This document shows, piece by piece, positions 27,673 through 35,589 of a DNA stretch of 64,000 bases. The DNA lies in assembly GCA_028708425.1 (NCBI GenBank), contig JAQVYY010000001.1, forward strand, positions 149,634 through 213,633. The letters are read 5' to 3'. Below the pieces are notes generated by a model. That model was not told the DNA's origin and did no database searches. It saw only the letters and a list, made by a program, of their open reading frames with translations. A program made the translations under genes and the position numbers. Origin of the DNA: Bacteroidales bacterium (lineage in GTDB: Bacteria; Bacteroidota; Bacteroidia; Bacteroidales; Tenuifilaceae). Positions within the stretch are counted from its first letter, which is position 1. Each line of letters opens with the position of its first letter.

Positions 27673-28125
27673 ATGTCAAGCTATCGGCAGATATTATACC
27701 ATATTGTTTTTCGAACAAAAAACAGCAGAAAAACGATAGACCAAAGGAACGCCCATGAGCTATATGCTTATATTATGGGATACATTAAAAATAAACAAGG
27801 TTTTTTATATCGCATTAACGGCATGGAAGATCATATCCATATTTTATGTGATTTGCACCCATCGCTAGCTTTAGCTGATTTTATGCGCGATATGAAGTCT
27901 ACCTCTTCCATATGGATTAAAGAAACTAATAAATTTATTGGTTTTAATGGATGGGCTGATGGTTATGCTGCATTTACCTGTTCGTGGAAAGATAAAGATA
28001 AAGATATGATTGTTAATTATATAAAGAATCAACAAGAACATCATAAAAAGAATTCTTTCGAAGAAGAACTGAAACATTTATTAGCGGATTTCGGTATTCA
28101 GTATGATGAAAAGTATTTTCCATAA
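27673..28125 (+). CDS. REP-associated / IS200-type tyrosine (Y1-HUH) transposase
   Basis: This 150-residue protein of the TnpA_REP/IS200 family has an N-terminal strand YRQILYHIVFRTKN, the HUH metal motif HIHIL in NGMEDHIHILCDL, and a C-terminal catalytic-tyrosine helix MIVNYIKNQQEHHKK. Such enzymes nick single-stranded DNA at hairpin-flanked sites. The gene is enclosed by long imperfect inverted repeats with hairpins on both sides, forming a compact unit of about 600 bp. The gene appears intact. Without a linked tnpB or true IS200 ends, RAYT is the better label. Confidence 0.87.
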   Translation: MSSYRQILYHIVFRTKNSRKTIDQRNAHELYAYIMGYIKNKQGFLYRINGMEDHIHILCDLHPSLALADFMRDMKSTSSIWIKETNKFIGFNGWADGYAAFTCSWKDKDKDMIVNYIKNQQEHHKKNSFEEELKHLLADFGIQYDEKYFP

Positions 28126-28128
28126 GAT

Positions 28129-28184
28129 TCAACCCCATTCGGGGTTGACGTAGTCTGTATGCTTTTGCCGTGGGTTGCACCCAC
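28129..28184 (-). repeat. Right inverted repeat of the RAYT unit
   Basis: The hairpin CAACCCC/GGGGTTG (28130-28147), then AGTCTGTATGC, CCGTGGG and the hairpin GTGGGT/ACCCAC (28170-28184) mirror the left end. A further palindrome, ATGCTCC/GGAGCAT, follows near 28198-28214. Confidence 0.8.
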
Positions 28185-28310
28185 AGTTAGTGAAATAATG
28201 CTCCTTTGGAGCATTTAGGTTAAGAAAACTTATCGCTTAGTAGTGTTTTAATATACTTACTACTTCTTTTATGTCGAACTCAATTTAGTAAGAAGAAAAA
28301 CTAAACACAC

Positions 28311-29153
28311 ATGAAATTTATAGGAGCACACGTAAGCGCAGCGGGAGGGGTTGAGAACGCCCCAGTCAATGCGCATGGGATAGGCGCAAAGGCTTTCGCA
28401 TTTTTTACCAAAAACCAACGGCAGTGGGTTGCCTCACCATTAACGCAGCAGAGCATTACCGAATTTAAGAAGCGGTGCGAAAAATACGGGTTCGAACCCA
28501 AGCATATACTTCCGCACGATAGCTACCTTATAAACCTTGGGCATCCCGAAAGCGCTGCTCTCGAAAAATCTAGGGCAGCTTTCCTCGACGAGATACAGCG
28601 CTGCGAGCAGCTGGGATTGGATAGGCTAAATTTTCACCCTGGTAGTTCGCTTCGGAAAATTGACGATGAGGAGTGCCTTAGCATTATTGCGGAGAGTATT
28701 AATATTACGCTACGCAAAACCAAAGGCGTAAAAGCTGTAATTGAAAACACATCGGGACAGGGAAGCAATATGGGTTACACCTTTGAGCATTTAGCCTACA
28801 TTATTGATAGGGTTGAAGACAAGGAGCGCATTGGCGTTTGCATTGATACTTGCCACGCCTACACCGCGGGGTACGACATTAAATCGGCTGAGGGATACGA
28901 TAAAACCTGGGCGCATTTTGATAAGGTGGTAGGTTTTAGCAAGCTAATGGGCATGCACCTAAACGACAGCAAAAAGGAGCTGGGCAGCCGAGTAGACAGG
29001 CACCATAGCATTGGTCAGGGATTAATTGGCATCGACCTGTTTAAACGCATAATGAACGATTCGCGGTTCAACGATATCCCCCTAATTCTCGAAACCATCG
29101 ACCCTAGTATTTGGGCACAGGAAATACGTATGCTTTACGGAATGGTTGAGTAG
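28311..29153 (+). CDS. nfo: Deoxyribonuclease IV (AP endonuclease, endonuclease IV)
   Basis: This 280-residue protein covers the whole endonuclease IV family length. Signature metal-binding motifs are clear: GAHVSAAGG at the start, [43 protein letters not shown] and [16 protein letters not shown], ending ILETIDPS. It cleaves DNA 5' to abasic sites in base-excision repair, using a trinuclear zinc centre. It is transcribed alone, with AT-rich DNA and hairpins from the RAYT unit upstream. Confidence 0.96.
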   Translation: MKFIGAHVSAAGGVENAPVNAHGIGAKAFAFFTKNQRQWVASPLTQQSITEFKKRCEKYGFEPKHILPHDSYLINLGHPESAALEKSRAAFLDEIQRCEQLGLDRLNFHPGSSLRKIDDEECLSIIAESINITLRKTKGVKAVIENTSGQGSNMGYTFEHLAYIIDRVEDKERIGVCIDTCHAYTAGYDIKSAEGYDKTWAHFDKVVGFSKLMGMHLNDSKKELGSRVDRHHSIGQGLIGIDLFKRIMNDSRFNDIPLILETIDPSIWAQEIRMLYGMVE

Positions 29154-29202
29154 GTGGGGTTTTATTATATAATGACCTTTTTAATAGCTGGTTATTTGTA
29201 AC

Positions 29203-29255
29203 TTAACCCACATTCATATTCATCATTACTAAATTTGATGAATAATGCAGGTTAA
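29203..29255 (-). repeat. Dispersed A/B hairpin repeat, copy 5 (hairpin A only)
   Basis: It runs TTAACCCACATTCATATTC to GATGAATAATGCAGGTTAA. Hairpin A is present and there is no B part. Confidence 0.75.
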
Positions 29256-29308
29256 TATGTTAATTCAGACCTATAGAGAAGTTATCAAATATATAAGTCA
29301 AGCTTAGG

Positions 29309-29956
29309 ATGAAAATAGTCAGGAAAATAGTTAAATGGATTTTATACTTTTTGCTAATTCCTGTTTTATACATACTTATTTCTTTGATTTTAACTGTAAT
29401 AACGATTGACCGAAAAGCAGATGGTAAGGTTTCTGACAAATCGATATACTTAAGTACTAACGGAGTTCATCTATATATTGTATTACCAAAGAAGGATTTG
29501 GATAGTTTATTATTGTCGGGAATAAAACATAATGCAACGGATAACTTTTTATCCTTTGGTTGGGGAGATGAGAACTTTTATATGAATACACCAGCTTGGG
29601 GTGATTTGACTTTTAATAATGCATTCAGAGCATTGTTTTTAAAAAGCACAACGCTAATACACATAACTCGACACAAACAGAAATATTCGGATTGGGTTGA
29701 GATAAAATTAAATGAGCATGAATTACAAAAATTGAATGCATATTTACTAAATACATTCGAGACTGATAAAAACGGTACCAAAGCCATACCTAAAATCAAG
29801 GGTTACTCTTCAACGGATGATTTTTACAAAGCCAACGGGAGCTACTCTTGCTTTAAAACTTGTAACAGCTGGGTGAATACAGGATTTAAGGAAAGCGGAT
29901 TAAAATCTTGCTTATGGACACCTTTTGATTTTGGCTTGCTATATAAGTATAAATAA
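29309..29956 (+). CDS. DUF2459 / TIGR02117 family membrane-anchored protein
   Basis: This 215-residue protein has one N-terminal transmembrane helix (WILYFLLIPVLYILISLILTVI) and an extracytoplasmic domain. Family-type motifs are STNGVHLYIVLP near the start, FGWGDENFYMNTP, and a late SYSCFKTCNSWVNTGFKESG, where Cys and Asn of the TCNSW motif are conserved. The pattern resembles papain-like NlpC/P60-type hydrolases, but no activity can be asserted. It appears to be monocistronic. Confidence 0.75.
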   Translation: MKIVRKIVKWILYFLLIPVLYILISLILTVITIDRKADGKVSDKSIYLSTNGVHLYIVLPKKDLDSLLLSGIKHNATDNFLSFGWGDENFYMNTPAWGDLTFNNAFRALFLKSTTLIHITRHKQKYSDWVEIKLNEHELQKLNAYLLNTFETDKNGTKAIPKIKGYSSTDDFYKANGSYSCFKTCNSWVNTGFKESGLKSCLWTPFDFGLLYKYK

Positions 29957-29975
29957 AAATATGTTTGCCAGCAAA

Positions 29976-30078
29976 GGGTTACCTCAACATAGTCGAGCCC
30001 AATTTTGGGTAACAAAATTGGTTGCGAAACTTAGTCGATGTCGGAGACAGCAATTATTTGAATAAATAATTAGGATTA
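29976..30078 (+). repeat. Dispersed A/B hairpin repeat, copy 6 (linker plus B, lacks A)
   Basis: It contains the linker AACAAAATTGGTTGCGAAAC, CGGAGACAGCAATTATTTG and a degraded B hairpin ending TTAGGATTAG. Hairpin A is missing. Confidence 0.75.
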
Positions 30079-30277
30079 GGCGAAGCCTGTCGCTGGGAGA
30101 TAAACCTAAACCGAACGAGAGCCTATGCAAGTTAGGACTTTATAGATGTATAACACAAGCTAAAAAGATTGAGGTTGTATAGGCGCTGGTCATTCATTGT
30201 GTAAAAAAGCTGGCTTGATGTTATTCGTTTTACCAAAAACAGATATTTTTTCGCTTATTTAAAAAAATGCAGGAACT

Positions 30278-30886
30278 ATGTTTATTAAGCTAGGAATTTT
30301 ATTGGTAGGATTTACCTATGCTGGGGCGTTGCCCTATACTGTAAAACAAAGCATTCAGCATATTAATTTTGATCTGGAAAAATATACGCTGAGCTTTTTA
30401 AGTAATAAAACCCTTTACGGCAAATCCTCTGTGAGAAAGTATAAACGACTGCTTTTTGCCACTGCCATATTAAACTATCTTTTTTTCTGGCTGCTTTCAT
30501 CGTTTTACGATTTGGGAGAAAACGAGCGTTTTATGCAACAGATTGACTACAGCTTTGCTTTCCTAACATTGTTGGCTTTTGTGCCCCACAATCTTTCCCC
30601 TTACAGCCTCAGGAACTTGGCTGCAAATATTCAGCGCTTATTACATAACTTATTGGCCGTTATAGTTTTTATAACCTTGCCTATTCTAATCGTTCTATTT
30701 CAGGTTGCTGTTTTGCCCGACCTGCATTTCCTTGGTCTTTCGGGTTTGATAATCATAGGTTGTGTGGTCCTGGTAGTAGCTGCTTCAATTATTAAAAATG
30801 GGATAAATGGTGTAACCGAAATGCTGTTTATTAATGGGATTAGTGTGTGGAGTATTTTTATATCAATTCTCACTTTAATAAAGTAG
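30278..30886 (+). CDS. Multi-pass membrane protein, possibly DUF998-like
   Basis: This 202-residue protein has about six hydrophobic helices (LGILLVGFTYAGALPY, LLFATAILNYLFFWLLSS, FAFLTLLAFVPHNLSP, LLAVIVFITLPILIVLFQV, LGLSGLIIIGCVVLVVAAS, ISVWSIFISILTLI). The pattern resembles DUF998-type membrane proteins of unknown function. Its stop codon TAG is the start of a perfect 34-bp palindrome, a copy of hairpin B from the dispersed repeat. Confidence 0.6.
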   Translation: MFIKLGILLVGFTYAGALPYTVKQSIQHINFDLEKYTLSFLSNKTLYGKSSVRKYKRLLFATAILNYLFFWLLSSFYDLGENERFMQQIDYSFAFLTLLAFVPHNLSPYSLRNLAANIQRLLHNLLAVIVFITLPILIVLFQVAVLPDLHFLGLSGLIIIGCVVLVVAASIIKNGINGVTEMLFINGISVWSIFISILTLIK

Positions 30887-30917
30887 CCCCAATTATTCAT
30901 TCGAATAATTGGGGCTA
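30884..30917. repeat. Dispersed A/B hairpin repeat, copy 7 (hairpin B only, perfect palindrome)
   Basis: The arms TAGCCCCAATTATTC and GAATAATTGGGGCTA flank the loop ATTC, a 15-bp perfect stem. The first three bases are the stop codon of the membrane-protein gene. Confidence 0.9.
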
Positions 30918-30983
30918 AAGTCCCTTCACTAAATTTGGCATAAATGTAACAGGAAGAAACGGGTTTAAACCCTGACTCTTTTT

Positions 30984-32141
30984 TTAATACCTATACAAAG
31001 CGTTGATTCTTGAATTAGGGTTTGGCATCTCCTCCTTATCCAGTAAGTACACCTCGCCGCCATTTAAAAATGTTTTTATCGCCGCTACGTTCATTAATGA
31101 TATGGTGTTGCCATTTTTCTCGTCTTGGGCAACAGTTACAGCATTACCCTCTGCTTTATAGCTGCCAAAAATATCTGCCTGATTCTCACAAAATAGGGTA
31201 TCAACCTTCCCATTAATTGCTGCTGGTATAATTTTATCTATTCCGATAGCTGTTTTGCCTGTACCTTGCTCATCGAGAAAGAGGGCTATTTTATCCTTTC
31301 TTTTCTGGTCGAATATAGGTGCCATCATTTCCCAGGCCAACTCATGGGCATCATAAATATTGGTGTCGCCAAAATTGACATTTAAAAATTCTTCCATTAA
31401 GTTTGGGTAGGTATTCACTTCCCTAAAAATATCAAAAAGAGGCCTTTGAGCAGCAACTAGCATTGGCATGTTTTGTTCTCTAAAAAGTGGGGCAAGCCCA
31501 TCGTTTATTGCCCTTAAATATTTTTTGATTTCATTTTCCCTTTTTCCCGTAGCGGCCTCCTGACCATGATACATAACATGGCCAGATCCTGCTTGTCCCG
31601 TTCTGAATTGCAGGTTTTTTTGTTCATAATCGTACCCTACGTGATCCCTTTTGGATGCAGGTATCAAGTCTTCAACACTGATTTCGGCGAAGCTATGCCT
31701 GGTGCACTCGTATAGCTTTACATTTCTTCTTTCAAGCATCAATAAATAGAAATTTCCATCGCCAACAAACATTGGCATCAATGGTTTTAAATAGAAAGAA
31801 TTTGATATGTAGTTAAATTCCTTAAAATATACGGGCAGGGTGTAAATTTTCGAAAAGCCATCAGCTATAAAAATTGCCAGACCATCAGATTGCTCCCGCC
31901 AAAACGAGGAGTCATCGACTAATTGCTGAGCTGGTGCCATTAAATTATTAATAGTATCGGCCTGCAGACCTTTTTTTGCTAACTTGCTTTCAACATCTTT
32001 TAGTTGATTTTTTAGTGCAAGTGCATCCACTTGTTGCAATACCTTTTCACCTGCTCTATGTGTTGGAATAAAAATTGAGATGCAATTATCTTTATTTACA
32101 TCGTGTAATTCAACAATTTCATTTTTTGATATCAAAGTCAT
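30984..32141 (-). CDS. Bacterial archaeo-eukaryotic release factor-like (baeRF) family protein
   Basis: This 385-residue cytoplasmic protein matches by eye the baeRF families (eRF1/Pelota-related, baeRF3/7-like). It has the opening CISIFIPTHRAG, FWREQSDGLAIFIAD, a middle domain YLLMLERRNVKLYECTRHS, and a C-terminal L7Ae/eRF1-domain-3-like region with ALFLDEQGTGKTAIG and LFCENQADIFGSY. Relatives are proposed to act at ribosomes or in stress responses, but this is not well established. It stands alone between two repeat-containing gaps. Confidence 0.75.
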   Translation of the reverse strand: MTLISKNEIVELHDVNKDNCISIFIPTHRAGEKVLQQVDALALKNQLKDVESKLAKKGLQADTINNLMAPAQQLVDDSSFWREQSDGLAIFIADGFSKIYTLPVYFKEFNYISNSFYLKPLMPMFVGDGNFYLLMLERRNVKLYECTRHSFAEISVEDLIPASKRDHVGYDYEQKNLQFRTGQAGSGHVMYHGQEAATGKRENEIKKYLRAINDGLAPLFREQNMPMLVAAQRPLFDIFREVNTYPNLMEEFLNVNFGDTNIYDAHELAWEMMAPIFDQKRKDKIALFLDEQGTGKTAIGIDKIIPAAINGKVDTLFCENQADIFGSYKAEGNAVTVAQDEKNGNTISLMNVAAIKTFLNGGEVYLLDKEEMPNPNSRINALYRY

Positions 32142-32515
32142 AATTTTTTGTTTTAGATTAATGATTTAAGCAGTCTTACCACTTTTTTAATTTACACCTA
32201 ATTTATTACTGTTAATGTTAGCAAATTTATTTGAAATATACAACATTGGTTGCACATTTTTTAACCCGCATCATTCATCAATTTTGGGTAACAAAATTGG
32301 TTGTGAAACTTAGCCGCTGCGGGAGACAGCAATTATTCTAATAAATAATTTGGGTTTAATGTACCCTTGCGTTGCTATTCGTGTAATTGTTGGAAATGTT
32401 GAAAACGGCAACCCTCAATTTCGGCAATTATGATTAAATGGATGTGATTCTTGTTGACCATCCTCAAATCATAACATCAACTTTCCTCTTGCACCCTACT
32501 GTTGCTTTTGCTCCG
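32142..32515. other. Intergenic region carrying repeat copy 8
   Basis: The 374 bp between two minus-strand genes include copy 8 of the dispersed repeat (32261-32358). The rest has no clear motif. Confidence 0.5.
32261..32358 (+). repeat. Dispersed A/B hairpin repeat, copy 8 (left A end, linker, B)
   Basis: It starts TTAACCCGCATCATTCATC, jumps directly into the linker TTTTGGGTAACAAAATTGG, then CGGGAGACAGCAATTATTC and a degraded B end GGGTTTA. The right half of hairpin A is deleted. Confidence 0.8.
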
Positions 32516-35278
32516 TTAGCCCTTAACCCCAATGGCAATTATCTTTTCAACCTTGCCCTCTTTGTTAATCACGGGCGAGTAGGTTTCGTTTAGCGTAAGC
32601 CTTGATCCGCCAAGCGAGCCTTTGAAAACACGCTGGCGTATTATGCCGCGGCTTAGGTCATCCCAAAATTCATTGTACGAGGCGTCGTTATCGGCTTTGG
32701 TTTTGAAGAATTCCGAGTGGTGTTTTCCAACCATAGTGTCGACTGTTTGCCCCATGATGGTTAGCAGCGCTTGGTTAACGTGCAGAATAGTGCCATCGGT
32801 GTGGTATTCAACCATGAATGTGGTTGAATCGAGCGCCTTAATAATGGCCCGATACTCATACTCATGGGTGCCAACTATCTCCTTAGGCTGTTTCTTCCGA
32901 GTACCAGTATCCTTGGTTTTAGGCTGATCCTCTTGGGGTTGGGCAATGATTTTGCTAATACCCCATGTACCAACAACTTCGCCTGTTGTATCGATAAGCG
33001 GCATTTTGGTGGTCGATACCCATTGCGTTTTGCCATCATCAAATTTTTCGTGAACCAGATTGTCTACAATGGGAGTTTTACTCCGCATAATTTCCTGCTC
33101 TTCAGCAAAAAATGTTTCAGCATTTTCTTTTGTGTGAAAATCGAAGTCGGATTTTCCAATTAGCTCTTCGGGCGAGTTGGCACTGAATAGTTTAACCATC
33201 GATTTGCTAATACGGATAAATTGGCTTCTTTCATCCTTAAAGTATATATAGTCTGGAATATTTTCCATTAGGGCATTTAGCAGGGTTACCTCTTTCTTAA
33301 ACTCTTCCTGAATTTGTTCCCGTTCAATATTTTTACGCTCCATCTCTTCTTGTGTGGCCTGGAGTTCCTCCATATTTTGGCGCATCTCCTCCTCCTGAGC
33401 CTGCATCTCTTCGGCTTGTTGTTGCGATTTTGCCAGAAGCTCAGCGGTTTGAATATTAATTTTTACGCTCGATATGGTTGATGCAATACTCTCGGTTAGC
33501 TTCTCAATAAATTCAATTTGATACTTTTCTAAAACCTTAAAGCTTGCAATTTCGATAACGCCCAGCTTTTCGTCGTTATTCTTAAGCGGTACAAGGATAA
33601 GGCAGCGGGGTTTTTCCTGCCCCAGTCCGCTCGAAATGTTGATATAGTTCTCCGGGATATCGGTTAGAAAAATGGTTTTGCCCTCGCGGAAGCATCGGCC
33701 AACTAGCCCCTCGCCAATTTCAATTTGTTTTTCCAAATATTTTCTCCTATCGTAGGCAAAGCAGGCGGTCATTTCTAGAAATGGTTTATCCTGGTCGTTA
33801 TCGTTTAATATAAACACTCCTCCTTGGTTCGAGTCGGTATATTCAACCAGGTTGTGTATAATATTATATGACAGCTCATTGATGTTGTCGTTATTTTGCC
33901 GAAGAATTTCGCCAAATTTTGCCATTCCCTGTGTTGCCCAGCTATGTTTTGCTTCCTCAACCTTGCGCTCTTCTTCGGTACTTTGTGCCTGCTTAAGGCT
34001 TTCTTGCATATCAATTAGCGAGATGCCCAGTAAGTCCTTGTTACTAAGGGTTTCAAATTTTGCATCGAGATTGCCTTTACCAATTTCGCGGGCAAAGTTT
34101 TCGGTAAGGTTTAGCCCGTCAATTAGCTTATTTACTGAGTTGGCCATCATTTCCAACTCATCGCCGGTGGTGATGTCTAGCTTTTTCCTTTGGTCAATAT
34201 CTCCTTGGGCTAAACCATTTAGAATTTGTGTAGTAGCTACGATGGGTTTCGTAATAATTTGTGCAACGTAAAAAAGGACTAAAATCAGAATGATAAGCCC
34301 AATAATGGCTATTAATGCGCCATATAATGTCGATTTTTGTGCATCTATCAGTATTTCGTTCAGCGGAACTAGTATGCCAATTGCCCATGGCGAATTAATA
34401 TTGCCAACATAGATAGGTGCAAAGGTTAAAAGGTATTCGCCTTGTGCAAATTTCCAGAAAAAGTTTTGTGGTTTTCCTTTTTGTACCTTGCTAACAACAT
34501 TTTGCTGCATGGCAATTTCAGGGTAGGTTTCCTGAAAGCTTTTTCCTAGATTGAGCTCGTTGGTATGGGCAACAAATACGCTGTTGTTCGAAAGTAAAAA
34601 GGATTGAGAATTGGGATAGGGTTTTATTTGGGTTACCAGCTCCTGCATTTCTTCGAGCGTAATATCAACTCCTGCAATTCCCGCAAATTTACCGTTTTTT
34701 CTTATGGGCGAGCTTAAACTGGTTAGAAGAATTTCGTTTATCCCATCGAATCTGTCTAAGTAGGGGTCAGAGAGCAATTCAATATTATTTGTCTTGGCCT
34801 TATAGTAATCACTACCAACTATATCACCGGTCATATTTCGTTCCTGAACAAGGACTTGAGCGTGCCCATTCTGTAGAAAGGTTGCCACTGTTCTTCTACC
34901 GTAGTTCTTGTTATAATCTGGATCGGTGGCGGCGTACTCCAAGCTATACCAAACAGATACATACTGAGGGTTATGCTCAATTTGGTGTTTAATCATCTCA
35001 AAATAGGTGCTGTCGCGCTGTGTCTCGGTAAGCTTGTGAAAGCCATTAAGTGAGTTCGCCAAAGATCGAGAGAAGCCCAAGTCGAACTCCAGCTTTGATT
35101 TTACCACTCCAGCAGCCTTCTCGGCCGTGCTTATGGCGTAGGCCTGAGCGTCTTTTAATGCCATTCTATGTGTACGGTAAAGAACTAAAAAACCAATAAG
35201 GCTAATTACAATTACTGATGTAACCAGTATATACACCAGTAATTTTGCTTTAATACTCATTTTTTTTTGGAAAGCCAT
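32516..35278 (-). CDS. Cache-HAMP-GAF-PAS-PAS membrane sensor lacking an output domain
   Basis: This 920-residue protein has TM1 at about 12-34, an extracytoplasmic dCache domain (about 45-310), TM2 at about 317-340, HAMP and a linker to about 440. A GAF domain follows (about 469-600), a glutamate-rich coiled coil (AEEMQAQEEEMRQNMEELQ region) and two PAS domains (about 666-782 and 802-918). It ends directly after the second PAS with IIAIGVKG; no kinase, cyclase or methyl-acceptor domain follows. It is divergently transcribed from a TPR-SpoIIE phosphatase gene 311 bp away, a plausible partner. It might instead work with an unlinked kinase. Confidence 0.85.
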   Translation of the reverse strand: MAFQKKMSIKAKLLVYILVTSVIVISLIGFLVLYRTHRMALKDAQAYAISTAEKAAGVVKSKLEFDLGFSRSLANSLNGFHKLTETQRDSTYFEMIKHQIEHNPQYVSVWYSLEYAATDPDYNKNYGRRTVATFLQNGHAQVLVQERNMTGDIVGSDYYKAKTNNIELLSDPYLDRFDGINEILLTSLSSPIRKNGKFAGIAGVDITLEEMQELVTQIKPYPNSQSFLLSNNSVFVAHTNELNLGKSFQETYPEIAMQQNVVSKVQKGKPQNFFWKFAQGEYLLTFAPIYVGNINSPWAIGILVPLNEILIDAQKSTLYGALIAIIGLIILILVLFYVAQIITKPIVATTQILNGLAQGDIDQRKKLDITTGDELEMMANSVNKLIDGLNLTENFAREIGKGNLDAKFETLSNKDLLGISLIDMQESLKQAQSTEEERKVEEAKHSWATQGMAKFGEILRQNNDNINELSYNIIHNLVEYTDSNQGGVFILNDNDQDKPFLEMTACFAYDRRKYLEKQIEIGEGLVGRCFREGKTIFLTDIPENYINISSGLGQEKPRCLILVPLKNNDEKLGVIEIASFKVLEKYQIEFIEKLTESIASTISSVKINIQTAELLAKSQQQAEEMQAQEEEMRQNMEELQATQEEMERKNIEREQIQEEFKKEVTLLNALMENIPDYIYFKDERSQFIRISKSMVKLFSANSPEELIGKSDFDFHTKENAETFFAEEQEIMRSKTPIVDNLVHEKFDDGKTQWVSTTKMPLIDTTGEVVGTWGISKIIAQPQEDQPKTKDTGTRKKQPKEIVGTHEYEYRAIIKALDSTTFMVEYHTDGTILHVNQALLTIMGQTVDTMVGKHHSEFFKTKADNDASYNEFWDDLSRGIIRQRVFKGSLGGSRLTLNETYSPVINKEGKVEKIIAIGVKG

Positions 35279-35589
35279 ACTGTACCCTATTTAGTGTAAA
35301 TTCAACAACTTTTTTTAATAGCAAGGTAAGATATAAAAATCACGATACTATTCACCGTTAAAAGTACAAAATGTTTTTTTAGAAATTACTTTAACTTACC
35401 CTTTTGGGATATATTATTTAGGATAACCCCAATTATTCGTTCGAATAGTTGCTGTCTCCAACAGAGACTAACCCACATTCGCATTCATCTTTTAACAAAG
35501 TTGATGAATAATGCGGGTTAAATGAGGCTTTGGTAAGCAAAAAAGGCTAAATTAGCAACCAAAACCTTAGCTATTCAATTTTATTTTTT
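35279..35589. other. Divergent intergenic region carrying repeat copy 9
   Basis: This divergent promoter region lies between the sensor and phosphatase genes. It holds copy 9 of the dispersed repeat at 35424-35522 and AT-rich flanks. Confidence 0.5.
35424..35522 (-). repeat. Dispersed A/B hairpin repeat, copy 9 (B then A on +)
   Basis: It begins TAACCCCAATTATTCGTTCG and ends GATGAATAATGCGGGTTAA, with a shortened linker containing GCTGTCTCCAACAGAGACT. Confidence 0.85.

Noticed and set aside
30884..30917. Hairpin B palindrome as a classic intrinsic terminator
   Set aside because: No T-run follows on either strand, and the same sequence occurs at many sites as part of the dispersed repeat.
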